Below, in pieces: positions 5,109-5,712 of a stretch of DNA of 5,712 nucleotides (positions are counted from its first letter, which is position 1; the number at the start of each line of letters is the position of its first letter). The translations under genes were made by a program, and so were the position numbers. This stretch comes from Flavobacteriaceae bacterium. GTDB taxonomy: Bacteria; Bacteroidota; Bacteroidia; Flavobacteriales; Flavobacteriaceae. The stretch spans positions 1-5,712 of the forward strand of contig JAMOMG010000327.1 in assembly GCA_027068695.1 (NCBI GenBank). The letters are read 5' to 3'. The notes beneath the pieces were generated by a model. It was given only the letters and a program-made list of their open reading frames with translations, did no database searches and was not told the DNA's origin.

Positions 5109-5712
5109 TTAGAAAATATAACGCAATCCAAATTGCATCTGCCATCTAGATAATAAAGTAGCATCATATACAAAAGTATCTTGTAAATCAGGATTAAAAG
5201 AGTATGTAGGTGTTCCTGAACTATCAACAGTTACACCAATTGGTTGTACAGCATTTGGTTGTTGTACCAATCCCCAATTTGAATTTAATAAATTTCCAAC
5301 ATTTAATATATCAATACTAAATTGTATTGCATTGGTATCTCCGACCTTAAGTTCTTGAATAAATTTCATATCTAATTTCCCTCTCCAAGGTGTTAAGGCT
5401 CCATAACGTTCAGCATAACTTCCTCTTCTACCACTTAAATAATCATCTTGTTGAATAAATTGTTCGAATGCAGCTGCTTGTCCAGCACCTGAAAATTGCA
5501 TTTGATTAATTTCAGCTGAAGTAGGAATATAAATTAAATCATTTAAGTTAGATCCATCATTGTTTATATCACCACTATACGTATAAGAGAATCGACCTCC
5601 TTTGGCTAGTTCATAGAATGAAGAAATTGTAGTTCCCCATTTATCATTAGCACCATATTGCCAAGTTTTAGATGTTACCATAATAAATCTATGTGTATCA
5701 CCATATTTAGAA
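5109..5712 (-). CDS. TonB-dependent receptor, C-terminal beta-barrel fragment (Oar-like; runs off right edge)
   Basis: The frame is open from the TAA at 5109-5111 to the right edge, giving 200 residues of the C-terminus. The methionine encoded at 5679-5681 is internal, since the frame continues upstream as SKYGDTHRFI and the product matches only the end of a barrel. Features are alternating strand-and-loop sequence, the SYTYSGDINNDGSNLNDLIYIP segment resembling the GD.N.DG..NDLIYIP stretch of Oar-like receptors, a LTPWRGKLDMKFIQELK strand, and the terminal LLSRWQMQFGLRYIF. The final phenylalanine is the usual BAM recognition residue of outer-membrane proteins. The full protein would be about 900-1100 residues with a carboxypeptidase-regulatory-like N-terminal domain and a TonB plug, none of which is in the window. 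The substrate cannot be told from this part. A strong terminator follows, so this gene ends its transcription unit. Confidence 0.88.
   Translation of the reverse strand, partial: SKYGDTHRFIMVTSKTWQYGANDKWGTTISSFYELAKGGRFSYTYSGDINNDGSNLNDLIYIPTSAEINQMQFSGAGQAAAFEQFIQQDDYLSGRRGSYAERYGALTPWRGKLDMKFIQELKVGDTNAIQFSIDILNVGNLLNSNWGLVQQPNAVQPIGVTVDSSGTPTYSFNPDLQDTFVYDATLLSRWQMQFGLRYIF

Noticed and set aside
5679..5681. ATG as the real start of a 190-residue outer-membrane protein
   Set aside because: The frame stays open to the window edge and the product corresponds only to the last part of a TonB-dependent receptor barrel.

Overview
The window is AT-rich chromosomal DNA that reads as a member of the Bacteroidota, most likely a marine-type Flavobacteriaceae. 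Supporting signs are the Lys/Arg-rich N-terminus typical of flavobacterial cold-shock-domain proteins, a TonB-dependent receptor of the Oar-like type ending in an aromatic residue, a DUF6495-like protein, very weak or absent Shine-Dalgarno sequences, and exact copies of the Bacteroidota -7 element TAnnTTTG ahead of several genes. No RNA gene, insertion sequence, CRISPR array or phage gene was seen.

Layout, left to right: (1) the first 29 codons of a minus-strand cold-shock-domain protein gene, running off the left edge; (2) a 235-base AT-rich spacer with a candidate promoter and a 16-bp dyad; (3) a tightly packed minus-strand operon, transcribed in the order NRAMP-like transporter > pxpA > pxpB > pxpC, with a 2-base gap and then two 4-base start/stop overlaps; (4) an 85-base divergent promoter region; (5) a plus-strand CobB-type sirtuin; (6) a minus-strand small protein of unknown function (DUF6495-like), whose 3' end overlaps the sirtuin's 3' end by 35 bases; (7) a strong intrinsic terminator; (8) the C-terminal 200 residues of a TonB-dependent receptor, running off the right edge.

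The core of the window is a 5-oxoproline (pyroglutamate) salvage operon. PxpA, PxpB and PxpC together form the prokaryotic ATP-dependent 5-oxoprolinase, which turns 5-oxo-L-proline into L-glutamate. The leading gene encodes a membrane protein of NRAMP fold in which the residues that bind divalent metal in true NRAMPs (TM1 DPGN, TM6 MPH) are replaced (GPGT, VPY). Its place as first gene of the operon, together with the lost metal site, makes a non-metal cargo such as 5-oxoproline a testable idea. This is the most interesting point in the window. The second is the sirtuin, which keeps its NAD and acyl-lysine residues but lacks the usual four zinc-binding cysteines. The rest looks like ordinary flavobacterial housekeeping sequence.
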